Origin: an uncultured Micrococcus sp.
Lineage (GTDB): Bacteria > Actinomycetota > Actinomycetes > Actinomycetales > Micrococcaceae
Reading direction: 5' to 3'
NCBI GenBank assembly: GCA_946222435.1
Contig: CAMIOJ010000023.1
Span: 1-13,380 of the forward strand
DNA length: 13,380 bases
This document shows positions 1-6,126 of this stretch, in pieces (within the stretch, counting starts at the first letter, position 1; the number at the start of each line of letters is the position of its first letter). A program made the position numbers and the translations under genes. Below the pieces are notes generated by a model, which was given only the letters and a program-made list of their open reading frames with translations, ran no database searches and was not told the DNA's origin.

Positions 1-1381
1 CGATGTCGAACACCACGCGGGCGGCGCGCATGCGCTGCATGTCCAGCATGCCGAGCCGGTCGCCGGGGTCGGAGAGGAAGCCGAGCTCGTCCATGAGCTT
101 CTCCGAGTACAGGGCCCAGCCCTCGCCGTGGCCGGAGGTCCAGCAGGCGTTGCGGCGCCAGTCGTTGAGCTCGCCGCGGTTCATCATGGCGGTGGCGATC
201 TGCAGGTGATGGCCCGGCACGCCCTCGTGGTACACGGTGGTGGTCTCGGCCCAGGTGGTGAACTCGTCCTCGCCGGCCGGCACGGACCACCACATGCGGC
301 CCGGGCGGGAGAAGTCCTCGGACGGGCCGGTGTAGTAGATGCCGCCCTCCTGGGTGGGGGCGATCATGCACTCCACCCGGTCCATGGGGGCCGGGATCTC
401 GAAGTGCTCCTTCATGGCCTCGATGGCCTGGTCGGACAGGTCCTGCATCCACTCGCGCAGCGCCTCGGTGCCCTTGAGCCTGCGCTCCGGGTCCGCGTCC
501 AGGATCTCGCGGGCGCGCTCCACGGAGGCGCCCGGTTCGAGCTGCTCGGCGATCTCCTCCTGCTCGGCGACGATCCGGGCGAGCTCCTCCTGGCCCCACC
601 GGTAGGTCTCCTCGAGGTCCACGGTGGCGCCGAGGAACAGGCGGGAGCCCAGGGAGTACAGCTCGCGGCCCACGGCGTCGTGCTCCGGGGCGTGCGGGCG
701 CAGCTCGGTCTCGAGGGTCTGGGCGAAGTCGCGGTACGCCTGGGCAGCGGCCTCGGCGTTGACCTGGATGCGGGCGGCCAGCTCCTCGTCCACCACGTCG
801 GACTCGGCGGCGCGGGCGATCAGGCCCGGGAAGAAGCCCTCGCCCTCGCCGTGGGCGCGGGCCTGCTCGATCACGATGTCCACCTGGCGCACGGCGGCCA
901 CCTGCCCGCGGTCGCGGGAAGCCAGGAGGGACTCGGTGTAGCCCTTGAGGGCCTCCGGCAGGTGGGCGAGGCGTCCGGCGATGTGGCCCCACTGCTCGGC
1001 GGTGTCGGTCGGCATCAGGTCGAAGATCGCGCGGATGCCCTGCGCGGGGGAGGCGATGTTGTTCAGCTCGGTGCGTCCGGTCGCGTGGATCTCCCGGTAG
1101 AGGCCGATGCGCTCCTGCAGGGCCGCTTTGGTCACGCGGTCCACCTCGTCCACCGGCTCCATGGACGCGATGTCCTCGAGCAGCTGCCGGTTGAGCTCGT
1201 CTTCGCGCTCGGCGCCGGCGGGGGAGTAGTCCCCGTACTCGGTCTCGTGGCCGGGCAGGCCGAGGCTGGTGGCCTCCTCCGGGTGGAGGGCCAGGGAGTC
1301 CTGATAGAAGCGGTCGGCGCGCTCGTCGATGGCGGAGCGCGGGCGGGTGGAGTCCTGAGGTGCAGAGGTGGTCTGGGTCAT
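1..1381 (-). CDS. DUF885 family metallopeptidase-like protein, C-terminus cut by window edge
   Basis: The minus strand encodes 460 residues from an ATG at 1381 to the left edge with no stop. DUF885 proteins are usually about 550-600 residues, so roughly 90-140 C-terminal residues are missing. The family hallmarks are visible: HEGVPGHHLQ (H385, E386, H391, H392) and, about 30 residues later, EGWALYSE (420-427). These resemble the zinc-ligand and Glu arrangement of gluzincin-type peptidases. There is no signal peptide or membrane segment, so it is probably cytosolic. Its substrate is unknown; the family is only loosely characterised as peptidases or dipeptide carboxypeptidases. The start is supported by the residues MTQTTSAPQDSTRPRSAI leading into the conserved N-terminal helices, and by a TAGACT -10 box seven bases upstream with no clear Shine-Dalgarno, which suggests a leaderless transcript. 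Identity as DUF885 is firm; the enzymatic role is inferred. Confidence 0.88.
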   Translation of the reverse strand, partial: MTQTTSAPQDSTRPRSAIDERADRFYQDSLALHPEEATSLGLPGHETEYGDYSPAGAEREDELNRQLLEDIASMEPVDEVDRVTKAALQERIGLYREIHATGRTELNNIASPAQGIRAIFDLMPTDTAEQWGHIAGRLAHLPEALKGYTESLLASRDRGQVAAVRQVDIVIEQARAHGEGEGFFPGLIARAAESDVVDEELAARIQVNAEAAAQAYRDFAQTLETELRPHAPEHDAVGRELYSLGSRLFLGATVDLEETYRWGQEELARIVAEQEEIAEQLEPGASVERAREILDADPERRLKGTEALREWMQDLSDQAIEAMKEHFEIPAPMDRVECMIAPTQEGGIYYTGPSEDFSRPGRMWWSVPAGEDEFTTWAETTTVYHEGVPGHHLQIATAMMNRGELNDWRRNACWTSGHGEGWALYSEKLMDELGFLSDPGDRLGMLDMQRMRAARVVFDI

Positions 1382-1388
1382 GCTCGCC

Positions 1389-1394
1389 AGTCTA
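1389..1394 (-). promoter_or_regulatory. -10 promoter element (TAGACT), leaderless start of DUF885 gene
   Basis: On the minus strand TAGACT is followed by GGCGAGC and then the ATG at 1381. A start site would fall at or next to the A of the start codon, giving a leaderless mRNA. No TTGACA-like -35 is visible. The 11-base string TAGACTGGCGA is identical to the one upstream of accD (3511-3521). Known actinobacterial housekeeping promoters need only TAnnnT at -10; the call is by pattern. Confidence 0.6.
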
Positions 1395-1499
1395 TGGGCC
1401 GCGCCACATCCGCCGTGCACGGACGCGGGTCGCCCCGCACCTCACGGTGCGTTCCGGCCCCGATCCCCAGCGGCCGCCGCCGCCCGCAGCGGCCCCCGC

Positions 1500-1516
1500 A
1501 GCCGCCCACAGCGGCT
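1500..1516 (-). terminator. Hairpin after accE, possible terminator
   Basis: A perfect inverted repeat, AGCCGC / GCGGCT with a five-base loop (CCACA on the plus strand), lies nine bases beyond the accE stop codon. There is no U-tract, as is usual for high-GC actinobacteria, so termination is inferred only from position and stem. The surrounding 1469-1525 is a run of CAGCGGC/CCGCCG units that could form alternative stems. Confidence 0.4.
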
Positions 1517-1525
1517 CCCGCCGCG

Positions 1526-1825
1526 TCAGTCCTGTCCGGCGGCCCGGCGCCACTGGCCGGCGCCGGGGCGGGCCCACAGGCCCAGCCGCTGGCGGCGGTC
1601 CAGGGTGCGGTCCACGCCGCGCGGCCCGGCGGTGCGGTGCCGCTCGCGCGCGGTGCGCTCGTCCGAGGCCGGTGCGGCGCCGGCCTGCAGCTGCTGGATG
1701 ACGGCGGTGAGGGCGGCCATCTCCTCCGGCTCCAGGTGGGCGCCGGAGATCTGCACGGCCTCCTGCGTCTCCTCGGCGGGGGAGGTGTCCGCGTCGAAGC
1801 GCTCCGGGTTCTGGTCGTTGCTCAC
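1526..1825 (-). CDS. accE: Acyl-CoA carboxylase epsilon subunit
   Basis: This 99-residue protein starts at a GTG (1825) whose GTGA overlaps the accD stop by four bases, so translation is coupled. Epsilon subunits of actinobacterial acyl-CoA carboxylases are small, poorly conserved proteins encoded directly after the beta subunit; they bind the carboxyltransferase and stabilise or stimulate the complex. Family features are present: an acidic N-terminus, the short helix HLEPEEMAALTAVIQQLQ (residues 30-47) and a basic tryptophan-bearing C-terminal tail (LGLWARPGAGQWRR). Sequence similarity alone would be weak, but the position after accD makes the call solid. The same frame stays open upstream across accD and birA, but those residues are shadow translation. 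Confidence 0.8.
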   Translation of the reverse strand: MSNDQNPERFDADTSPAEETQEAVQISGAHLEPEEMAALTAVIQQLQAGAAPASDERTARERHRTAGPRGVDRTLDRRQRLGLWARPGAGQWRRAAGQD

Positions 1826-3408
1826 AGCGGCATGTTCCCGTGCTTCTTGGCGGGCCGCGCCTCGCGCTTGTGGAGGGTGGCCCGCAGGGCCTTGAGGAGG
1901 TTCACGCGGGTGTGGGACGGCGGGATGACGGCGTCCACGTAGCCGAGCTCGGCGGCCTGGTAGGGGTTGAGCAGCTCGGTCTCGTAGTCCTGCACCAGCT
2001 GGGCGCGCTTGGCCTCCACGTCCTCGCCGGCCTCGGCCGCGGCGGCCAGGTCCCGGCGGTAGAGGATGTTGACGGCGCCCTGCGGGCCCATCACGCCGAT
2101 CTGTGCGGAGGGCCAGGCGAGGTTCAGGTCCGCGCCGAGCTTCTTGGAGCCCATCACGATGTACGCGCCGCCGAAGGCCTTGCGGGTGATCACGGTCAGC
2201 TTCGGCACGGTGGCCTCGGCGTAGGCGAAGATCAGCTTGGCGCCGCGGCGGATGATGCCGTTGAACTCCTGGTCCGTGCCGGGCAGGAAGCCGGGGACGT
2301 CCACGAAGGTGAGGATCGGGATGTTGAAGGCGTCGCAGAACCGCACGAAGCGGGCGGCCTTCTCGGAGGCGGCGATGTCCAGGGTGCCGGCGAACTGCAT
2401 CGGCTGGTTGGCCACCACGCCCACGGACATGCCGTCCAGGCGGGCCAGGCCGGTGATGACGTTCGGCGCGTAGAGCTCCTGCAGCTGCAGGATGTGCCCG
2501 TCGTCCACCACGGAGCCGATCACGTCCAGCATGTCGTACGGCTGGTTCGCCGAGTCCGGCACGAGGGTGTCCAGGTCCTCGTCCTCCGCGGTGACCTCCA
2601 GCTCGCCCGGGGCGGGGAACACCGGGGCCTCGGCCAGGTTGTTCGAGGGCAGGAACTCGAGCAGCTCCTGGACGTAGGAGATCGCGTCCTCCTCGGACTC
2701 GGCCATGTAGTGGGCGGTGCCGGAGGTGGTCGAGTGCGAGTGCGCGCCGCCGAGGGTCTCCATGTCCACGTCCTCGCCGGTGACGGTCTTGATCACGTCC
2801 GGGCCGGTGATGAACATGTGGGAGGTCTTGTCCACCATGACCACCACGTCCGTGAGCGCGGGGGAGTAGGCGGCGCCGCCGGCCGAGGGGCCCATGATCA
2901 GGGAGATCTGCGGGACCACGCCGGAGGCCAGCACGTTGGCGCGGAAGATGTCCGCGAACTGGGCCAGGGAGGCCACGCCCTCCTGGATGCGGGCGCCGCC
3001 GCCGTCCAGGATGCCCACCACGGGGCAGCCGTTGCGGGCGGCGAACTCCTGGACCTTCACGATCTTCTGGCCGTTGCGCTCGGACAGCGAGCCGCCGAAG
3101 ACGGTGAAGTCCTGGGAGTACACGGCCACCTGGCGCCCGTCCACGGTGCCGAAGCCGGACACCAGGCCGTCGCCGGCCGGGTGCTTGGCGTCCATGCCGA
3201 ACGCGGTGGTGCGGTGCACGGCCAGGGCGTCCAGCTCCACGAACGAGCCCTCGTCCAGGAGCATCTCGATGCGCTCGCGGGCGGTGCCCTTGCCGCGGGA
3301 GTGCTGGCGCTCGACGGCGGCCTCGCCGCTGGGGGCGTGCGTCTTCTCGAGGCGCCGGTGCAGGTCCTCGAGTCGGCCGGCCGTGGTGGTCAGGTCCGGT
3401 GCGGTCAC
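1822..3408 (-). CDS. accD: Acyl-CoA carboxylase carboxyltransferase (beta) subunit
   Basis: This 528-residue carboxyltransferase moves a carboxyl group from carboxybiotin to an acyl-CoA, making malonyl- or methylmalonyl-CoA for lipid synthesis. It has the two crotonase-like halves of the AccD5/PccB family. The N-half oxyanion-hole motif is GPSAGGAAYSP (173-183) and the C-half motif is AFGGAYIVMGSKKLGADLN (411-429). Position 417 is Ile; the matching residue is Asp in propionyl-specific PccB and Ile in acetyl-accepting AccB of Streptomyces, so acetyl-CoA use is inferred. The GTG start at 3408 is chosen because AAGGAGAG (3414-3421) lies five bases upstream and the family N-terminus (TTTAGRLEDLHRRLE) follows. 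The open frame extends to 3564, but those 52 residues are not protein-like. It overlaps accE by four bases and is divergent from birA. Its biotin carboxylase/BCCP partner is not in the window. Confidence 0.93.
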   Translation of the reverse strand: MTAPDLTTTAGRLEDLHRRLEKTHAPSGEAAVERQHSRGKGTARERIEMLLDEGSFVELDALAVHRTTAFGMDAKHPAGDGLVSGFGTVDGRQVAVYSQDFTVFGGSLSERNGQKIVKVQEFAARNGCPVVGILDGGGARIQEGVASLAQFADIFRANVLASGVVPQISLIMGPSAGGAAYSPALTDVVVMVDKTSHMFITGPDVIKTVTGEDVDMETLGGAHSHSTTSGTAHYMAESEEDAISYVQELLEFLPSNNLAEAPVFPAPGELEVTAEDEDLDTLVPDSANQPYDMLDVIGSVVDDGHILQLQELYAPNVITGLARLDGMSVGVVANQPMQFAGTLDIAASEKAARFVRFCDAFNIPILTFVDVPGFLPGTDQEFNGIIRRGAKLIFAYAEATVPKLTVITRKAFGGAYIVMGSKKLGADLNLAWPSAQIGVMGPQGAVNILYRRDLAAAAEAGEDVEAKRAQLVQDYETELLNPYQAAELGYVDAVIPPSHTRVNLLKALRATLHKREARPAKKHGNMPL

Positions 3409-3413
3409 GGATG

Positions 3414-3421
3414 CTCTCCTT
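3414..3421 (-). promoter_or_regulatory. Ribosome binding site of accD (decides the GTG start)
   Basis: AAGGAGAG on the minus strand, five bases before the GTG at 3408. It fixes the accD start 52 codons downstream of the longest open reading frame. Confidence 0.75.
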
Positions 3422-3459
3422 GCGACGTTGCGTGGTGGTGCGTCCTGCGGCGGATTGCA

Positions 3460-3498
3460 GGGTTCGGACAAACCCGCCTGCTCCGGGATCCTGCCCGG
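3460..3498 (-). promoter_or_regulatory. Two small hairpins in the predicted accD 5' leader
   Basis: Reading towards accD, the leader first passes CCGGG / CCCGG with a six-base loop (3483-3498), then GGGTT / AACCC with a six-base loop (3460-3475). Both stems are perfect five-base arms. They lie between the predicted -10 (3516-3521) and the accD ribosome binding site. Short stems like these also arise by chance at this GC content, so a regulatory role is only a possibility. Confidence 0.25.
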
Positions 3499-3515
3499 AT
3501 CTGCCGCAGTTCGCC

Positions 3516-3521
3516 AGTCTA
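3516..3521 (-). promoter_or_regulatory. -10 promoter element (TAGACT) for accD-accE
   Basis: TAGACT followed by GGCGAAC on the minus strand, about 108 bases before the accD start, giving an untranslated leader of about 100 bases. The 11-base TAGACTGGCGA matches the DUF885 promoter at 1384-1394 exactly. No -35 consensus is visible. Confidence 0.5.
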
Positions 3522-3546
3522 GGCATGCCTCGCGGGTGCCGCGGCT

Positions 3547-3561
3547 TGGAGGAAACCTCCA
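3547..3561. promoter_or_regulatory. Palindrome TGGAGG-AAA-CCTCCA in the accD/birA divergent region, possible operator
   Basis: A perfect inverted repeat with six-base arms and a three-base AAA centre lies between the two divergent start regions, about 26 bases upstream of the accD -10 element and about 43 bases upstream of the birA -10. Its placement suits a repressor or activator of either gene. It does not match the TGAAC-N3-GTTCA type of site I associate with BioQ. The regulator is unknown. Confidence 0.35.
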
Positions 3562-3603
3562 CATCCGCCGCCGGCATCCCCGGGATCCCGCAGGCTTCTG
3601 CGG

Positions 3604-3610
3604 TATAGGT
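3604..3610 (+). promoter_or_regulatory. -10-like element (TATAGGT), probable leaderless start of birA
   Basis: TATAGGT ends seven bases before the birA ATG at 3618, so transcription would begin at or next to the start codon. The only Shine-Dalgarno candidate, AGGA at 3611-3614, is just three bases from the ATG, too close for normal use. The match to TAnnnT is imperfect. Confidence 0.45.
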
Positions 3611-3617
3611 AGGACGC

Positions 3618-4427
3618 ATGACCGAGGTGATCTGGCTCGAGACCGTGGACTCCACCCAGGACGAGCTGCTGCGCCGGCTCGCCCCCGGCGGGCAGGGGCT
3701 TCCCGACAGCGGCGCCCTGGCCTCCGCGGACCAGCGCGCCGGGCGTGGGCGCCAGGGCCGCACCTGGACGGCGCCTCCCGGCACGGCGCTCGCCCTCACC
3801 GTGCACCTGACCCCGGCGGCCTGGCGGCCGCCGGTGGGGATGCCGCACTTCTCCTGGCTCTCCCTCGTGGCCGCGTCCGCCGTGGTGGACGTGGTGCGGG
3901 ACCTCGGCGTGCCGGCGCACCTGAAGTGGCCCAACGACGTCCTCGTGGCGGACGGGCGGAAGCTCTCCGGCGTGCTCGCCGCCGTCACCCCCGGAGGGGG
4001 CGTGGGCATCGGGATGGGGGTGAACATCGACCACCGCGGCGGCGCCCCGGTGGACACGGCCGCCGCGCTCTCGGACTTCCTGCCCGCCGCGGAGCTGCCC
4101 GCCCCGCAGGACCTCGCCGCCCGGATCCACGCCGCCGTCCTGGACCGGGTCCACGCGTGGGCCGCCGCCCTGCCGGCCACGGACGGGCCGGTGGACGGGA
4201 CGCACGGGAGTGTGGCCGTCGTCGTGGAGCACCTGTCCACGCTGGGACGGCAGGTGCGCGCGGAGCTGCCCGGCGGCGAGGTGCTCGAGGGAGAGGCCGT
4301 GGGCCTCGGCCCCGGGGGCACGCTGCGTGTGGCATCCGCCACGGGGGGACATGAGAAGATGGCGGTGCGCGAGATCAGCGCAGGGGACGTGGTCCACCTG
4401 CGCGGTGACGTCCGCCGCGCGCACTGA
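3618..4427 (+). CDS. birA: Biotin--[acetyl-CoA-carboxylase] ligase
   Basis: This 269-residue enzyme makes biotinyl-AMP from biotin and ATP and attaches biotin to the lysine of carboxyl-carrier proteins, activating acyl-CoA carboxylases such as the one encoded by the neighbouring accD. Catalytic signatures are clear: DSTQDEL (11-17), the biotinyl-AMP loop GRGRQGRTW (42-50), KWPNDVLV (103-110), KLSGVL with the biotin-contacting Lys (115-120) and GIGMGVNI (130-137). A small beta-rich C-terminal domain (about 215-265) follows. There is no N-terminal winged helix, so it is a group I ligase and not a DNA-binding repressor like E. coli BirA. The gene is divergent from accD and is followed by a PH-domain membrane protein, the same order as Rv3280-Rv3279c-Rv3278c in Mycobacterium tuberculosis. 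Confidence 0.95.
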   Translation: MTEVIWLETVDSTQDELLRRLAPGGQGLPDSGALASADQRAGRGRQGRTWTAPPGTALALTVHLTPAAWRPPVGMPHFSWLSLVAASAVVDVVRDLGVPAHLKWPNDVLVADGRKLSGVLAAVTPGGGVGIGMGVNIDHRGGAPVDTAAALSDFLPAAELPAPQDLAARIHAAVLDRVHAWAAALPATDGPVDGTHGSVAVVVEHLSTLGRQVRAELPGGEVLEGEAVGLGPGGTLRVASATGGHEKMAVREISAGDVVHLRGDVRRAH

Positions 4428-4455
4428 CCGAGGGCGCCGCGGGCCGGCCGATGCA

Positions 4456-4471
4456 GACGTGAAGACGTGAA
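4456..4471 (+). repeat. Tandem 8-base direct repeat before the PH-domain gene
   Basis: GACGTGAA occurs twice without a gap, and its end runs into the AGGAGG ribosome binding site (4471-4476) of the gene starting at 4481. It lies in the 53-base gap after birA. It may be a slippage product or part of the translation-initiation region; no known regulator site is recognised. Confidence 0.5.
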
Positions 4472-4480
4472 GGAGGGACG

Positions 4481-5038
4481 ATGCGACTCGAGGAGAACGA
4501 GCACGTCGTCATCCGCACGCGCGCCCACCCGCGGCAGCTGCTCGGCGCCGCCGCCGTCCTGGTCCTCACCGCCGCGGCGCTGGCCTTCGTGGTGGGATGG
4601 CTCGAACGGCCGGACCTGATCTCGCCCCTGGACCGCTACGTGGTGCCGCTGCGTACGGCGGCCATGGCGCTCGCCGCCCTGGTGGTGCTGCTGGGCACCG
4701 TCCGGCCGCTGTGGCGCTGGGCCACCCGCACCATGGTGCTGACCTCGGACCGCCTCGTGCAGTCCGGCCCGCTCGGCGGCGGGGAGCGCTCCATGCCGCT
4801 GCTGAGCATCGCCGCCGTGGAGCACCGCCGCCGCGGCTCCGGCGCCGGGGACCTGCACGTGACCTTCCAGGACGCCTTCCAGCAGGTCTACTGGCGCCTG
4901 ACGAACGTCCCGGAGATCGAGCGCTTCGAGGCCGCGATGGCCGAGGAGACCGTCTCCGCCCGCCGCCGGCGAGAGCGCGCCTGGGCGCCCGCCCCGCGCC
5001 GCGCCGCCGGCCTGCACCACGGAAGGCGGGGCCGATGA
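4481..5038 (+). CDS. PH domain-containing (bPH2) membrane protein
   Basis: This 185-residue protein has two hydrophobic helices, about residues 20-40 (QLLGAAAVLVLTAAALAFVV) and 56-74, followed by a bacterial PH-like domain at about 80-155 (WRWATRTMVLTSDRLVQSG..., then LLSIAAVEHRR and the aromatic GDLHVTFQDAFQQVYWRL). It ends in an Arg-rich tail of about 25 residues. Rv3278c in M. tuberculosis has the same architecture and the same position next to birA. The function of this family is unknown; bacterial PH domains are thought to be scaffolds at the membrane face. The start is well supported by AGGAGG four bases upstream of the ATG. Its stop overlaps the next start in ATGA (5035-5038), so it is translationally coupled to the adenylate cyclase. 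That coupling hints the two proteins work together at the membrane, which is an inference. Confidence 0.85.
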   Translation: MRLEENEHVVIRTRAHPRQLLGAAAVLVLTAAALAFVVGWLERPDLISPLDRYVVPLRTAAMALAALVVLLGTVRPLWRWATRTMVLTSDRLVQSGPLGGGERSMPLLSIAAVEHRRRGSGAGDLHVTFQDAFQQVYWRLTNVPEIERFEAAMAEETVSARRRRERAWAPAPRRAAGLHHGRRGR

Positions 5039-6120
5039 CCGAGCAGAGCCCGCGCGGGCGCGACGCGCTCCCGCAGAACCCCGGCTGGACCACGGCCATG
5101 CGCACTCTGGACGCCGGCCTCGTGGTGGGCCCGCGCACCTTCACCCGCGAGGAGGCGGCCGAACGCCTGGGGGTGCCCGCCGAGTCCGCCCGCCGCATCT
5201 GGCAGTCCCTCGGCTTCTCCCATGTGCCGGAGGGGGAGAAGGTCTTCACGTCTGCGGACCTGGAGTCCTTCGAGGTCATCCTCTCCCTGATCCGCCGGGG
5301 CGTGCTCACCGAGGCCACGGCCGGCTCCCTGGCCCGCTCGATCGGCCAGATGACGGACCGGATGGTGGTCTGGCAGATCGAGGCCCTCGTGGAGGACCGG
5401 GTGGCCGCCGGCAAGTCCGACCCGGAGGCCCGGCGCGAGGTGGTGGACCTGCTCCCGGAGCTGATCACCCCGCTGGAGGAGGTCATGCAGACCGTCTACC
5501 GGCGCCAGCTCAACAACGCCGTCCAGCGCCTCACCGTCAACGTGGAGGCCGGGCTGGCCGCCTCCGAGCGCGGCCGGGACGGCTCCGAGGACGACGCCCC
5601 GCTGCCGCTGGCCCGCGCCGTCGGCTTCGCGGACATGGTCTCCTACACCTCCATGTCCCGCACCATGGACGAGCGGACCCTGGCCCGCATGGTCCAGCGC
5701 TTCGAGGCGAAGGCCGCGGAGATCATCACCGCCGAGGGCGGCTGGCTGGTCAAGACCATCGGGGACGAGGTCCTGTTCAACGCGGAGACCCCGGAGGTCG
5801 GCGCCCGCATCGCCCTGCACCTGGCCCGGGCGATGTCCGAGGACCCGGTGCTCCCCTCGGCCCGTGTGGCCCTGACCTGGGGCCGCGTGCTCTCCCGCCT
5901 CGGGGACATCTACGGGCCCACCGTGAACCTGGCCGCCCGGCTCACCGTGCTGGCGGACCCCGGCACCGTGCTGGTGGACTCCCTCACGGCGGCCGCCCTG
6001 GCCCAGGACGACCGCTTCGTGCTGGTCCCGCAGCCCCCGCAGATCGTGCGCGGGTTCGGCGAGATCCGCCCCTCCATGCTGCTGGCCGCCTCGGCCGACG
6101 CCCTCGACTTCGACCGATGA
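5035..6120 (+). CDS. Class III adenylate cyclase with N-terminal regulatory domain (Rv1264-like)
   Basis: This 361-residue soluble protein is predicted to make cAMP from ATP. The N-terminal half (about 25-165) resembles the adenylate cyclase regulatory domain of mycobacterial Rv1264, which inhibits the catalytic domain in a pH-dependent way. It contains a MerR-like helix-turn-helix stretch, TFTREEAAERLGVPAESARR (35-54). The C-terminal half (about 195-350) is a class III catalytic domain with all six canonical residues: metal-binding D200 (GFADMVSYT) and D244 (TIGDEVLF), adenine-selecting K240 and D291, and transition-state N298 and R302 (DIYGPTVNLAARL). An active homodimeric cyclase is therefore expected; the Lys/Asp pair supports ATP over GTP. 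The start overlaps the PH-protein stop by ATGA and the PP2C gene begins six bases after its stop. pH or bicarbonate sensing is an inference from the family. Confidence 0.9.
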   Translation: MTEQSPRGRDALPQNPGWTTAMRTLDAGLVVGPRTFTREEAAERLGVPAESARRIWQSLGFSHVPEGEKVFTSADLESFEVILSLIRRGVLTEATAGSLARSIGQMTDRMVVWQIEALVEDRVAAGKSDPEARREVVDLLPELITPLEEVMQTVYRRQLNNAVQRLTVNVEAGLAASERGRDGSEDDAPLPLARAVGFADMVSYTSMSRTMDERTLARMVQRFEAKAAEIITAEGGWLVKTIGDEVLFNAETPEVGARIALHLARAMSEDPVLPSARVALTWGRVLSRLGDIYGPTVNLAARLTVLADPGTVLVDSLTAAALAQDDRFVLVPQPPQIVRGFGEIRPSMLLAASADALDFDR

Positions 6121-6126
6121 GGATGC

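Noticed and set aside
35..54. MerR-like helix-turn-helix in the cyclase N-terminus (residues 35-54), considered as a transcription factor fusion
   Set aside because: The Rv1264-type regulatory domain has the same helical appearance, and the single protein carries a full cyclase domain; DNA binding is not needed to explain it. Coordinates here are protein residues of the gene at 5035-6120.
1469..1525. CAGCGGC/CCGCCG repeats that look like a short repeat array
   Set aside because: Units are irregular and spacers are only a few bases; this is GC-rich intergenic sequence, not a CRISPR or a defined repeat family.
128..3522. Long plus-strand frames (604 and 560 codons) opposite DUF885 and accD
   Set aside because: Repetitive Gly/Leu/His/Val composition and no recognisable motifs; the minus-strand proteins have intact family signatures.
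3409..3564. A 52-codon N-terminal extension of accD in the open frame
   Set aside because: A strong ribosome binding site lies just before the GTG at 3408, and the extension is unlike carboxyltransferase N-termini.
2894..4354. A 486-codon plus-strand frame running into birA, which might suggest a frameshifted or fused birA
   Set aside because: birA is complete in its own frame from 3618 with all catalytic motifs; the other frame is Arg/Ala-rich shadow.
1526..5020. A minus-strand open frame of 1164 codons covering accE, accD, birA and the PH gene
   Set aside because: Only the last 99 codons are real (accE). The rest is an Arg/Gly/Pro-rich shadow caused by GC-rich third positions, antisense or out of frame to well-identified genes.
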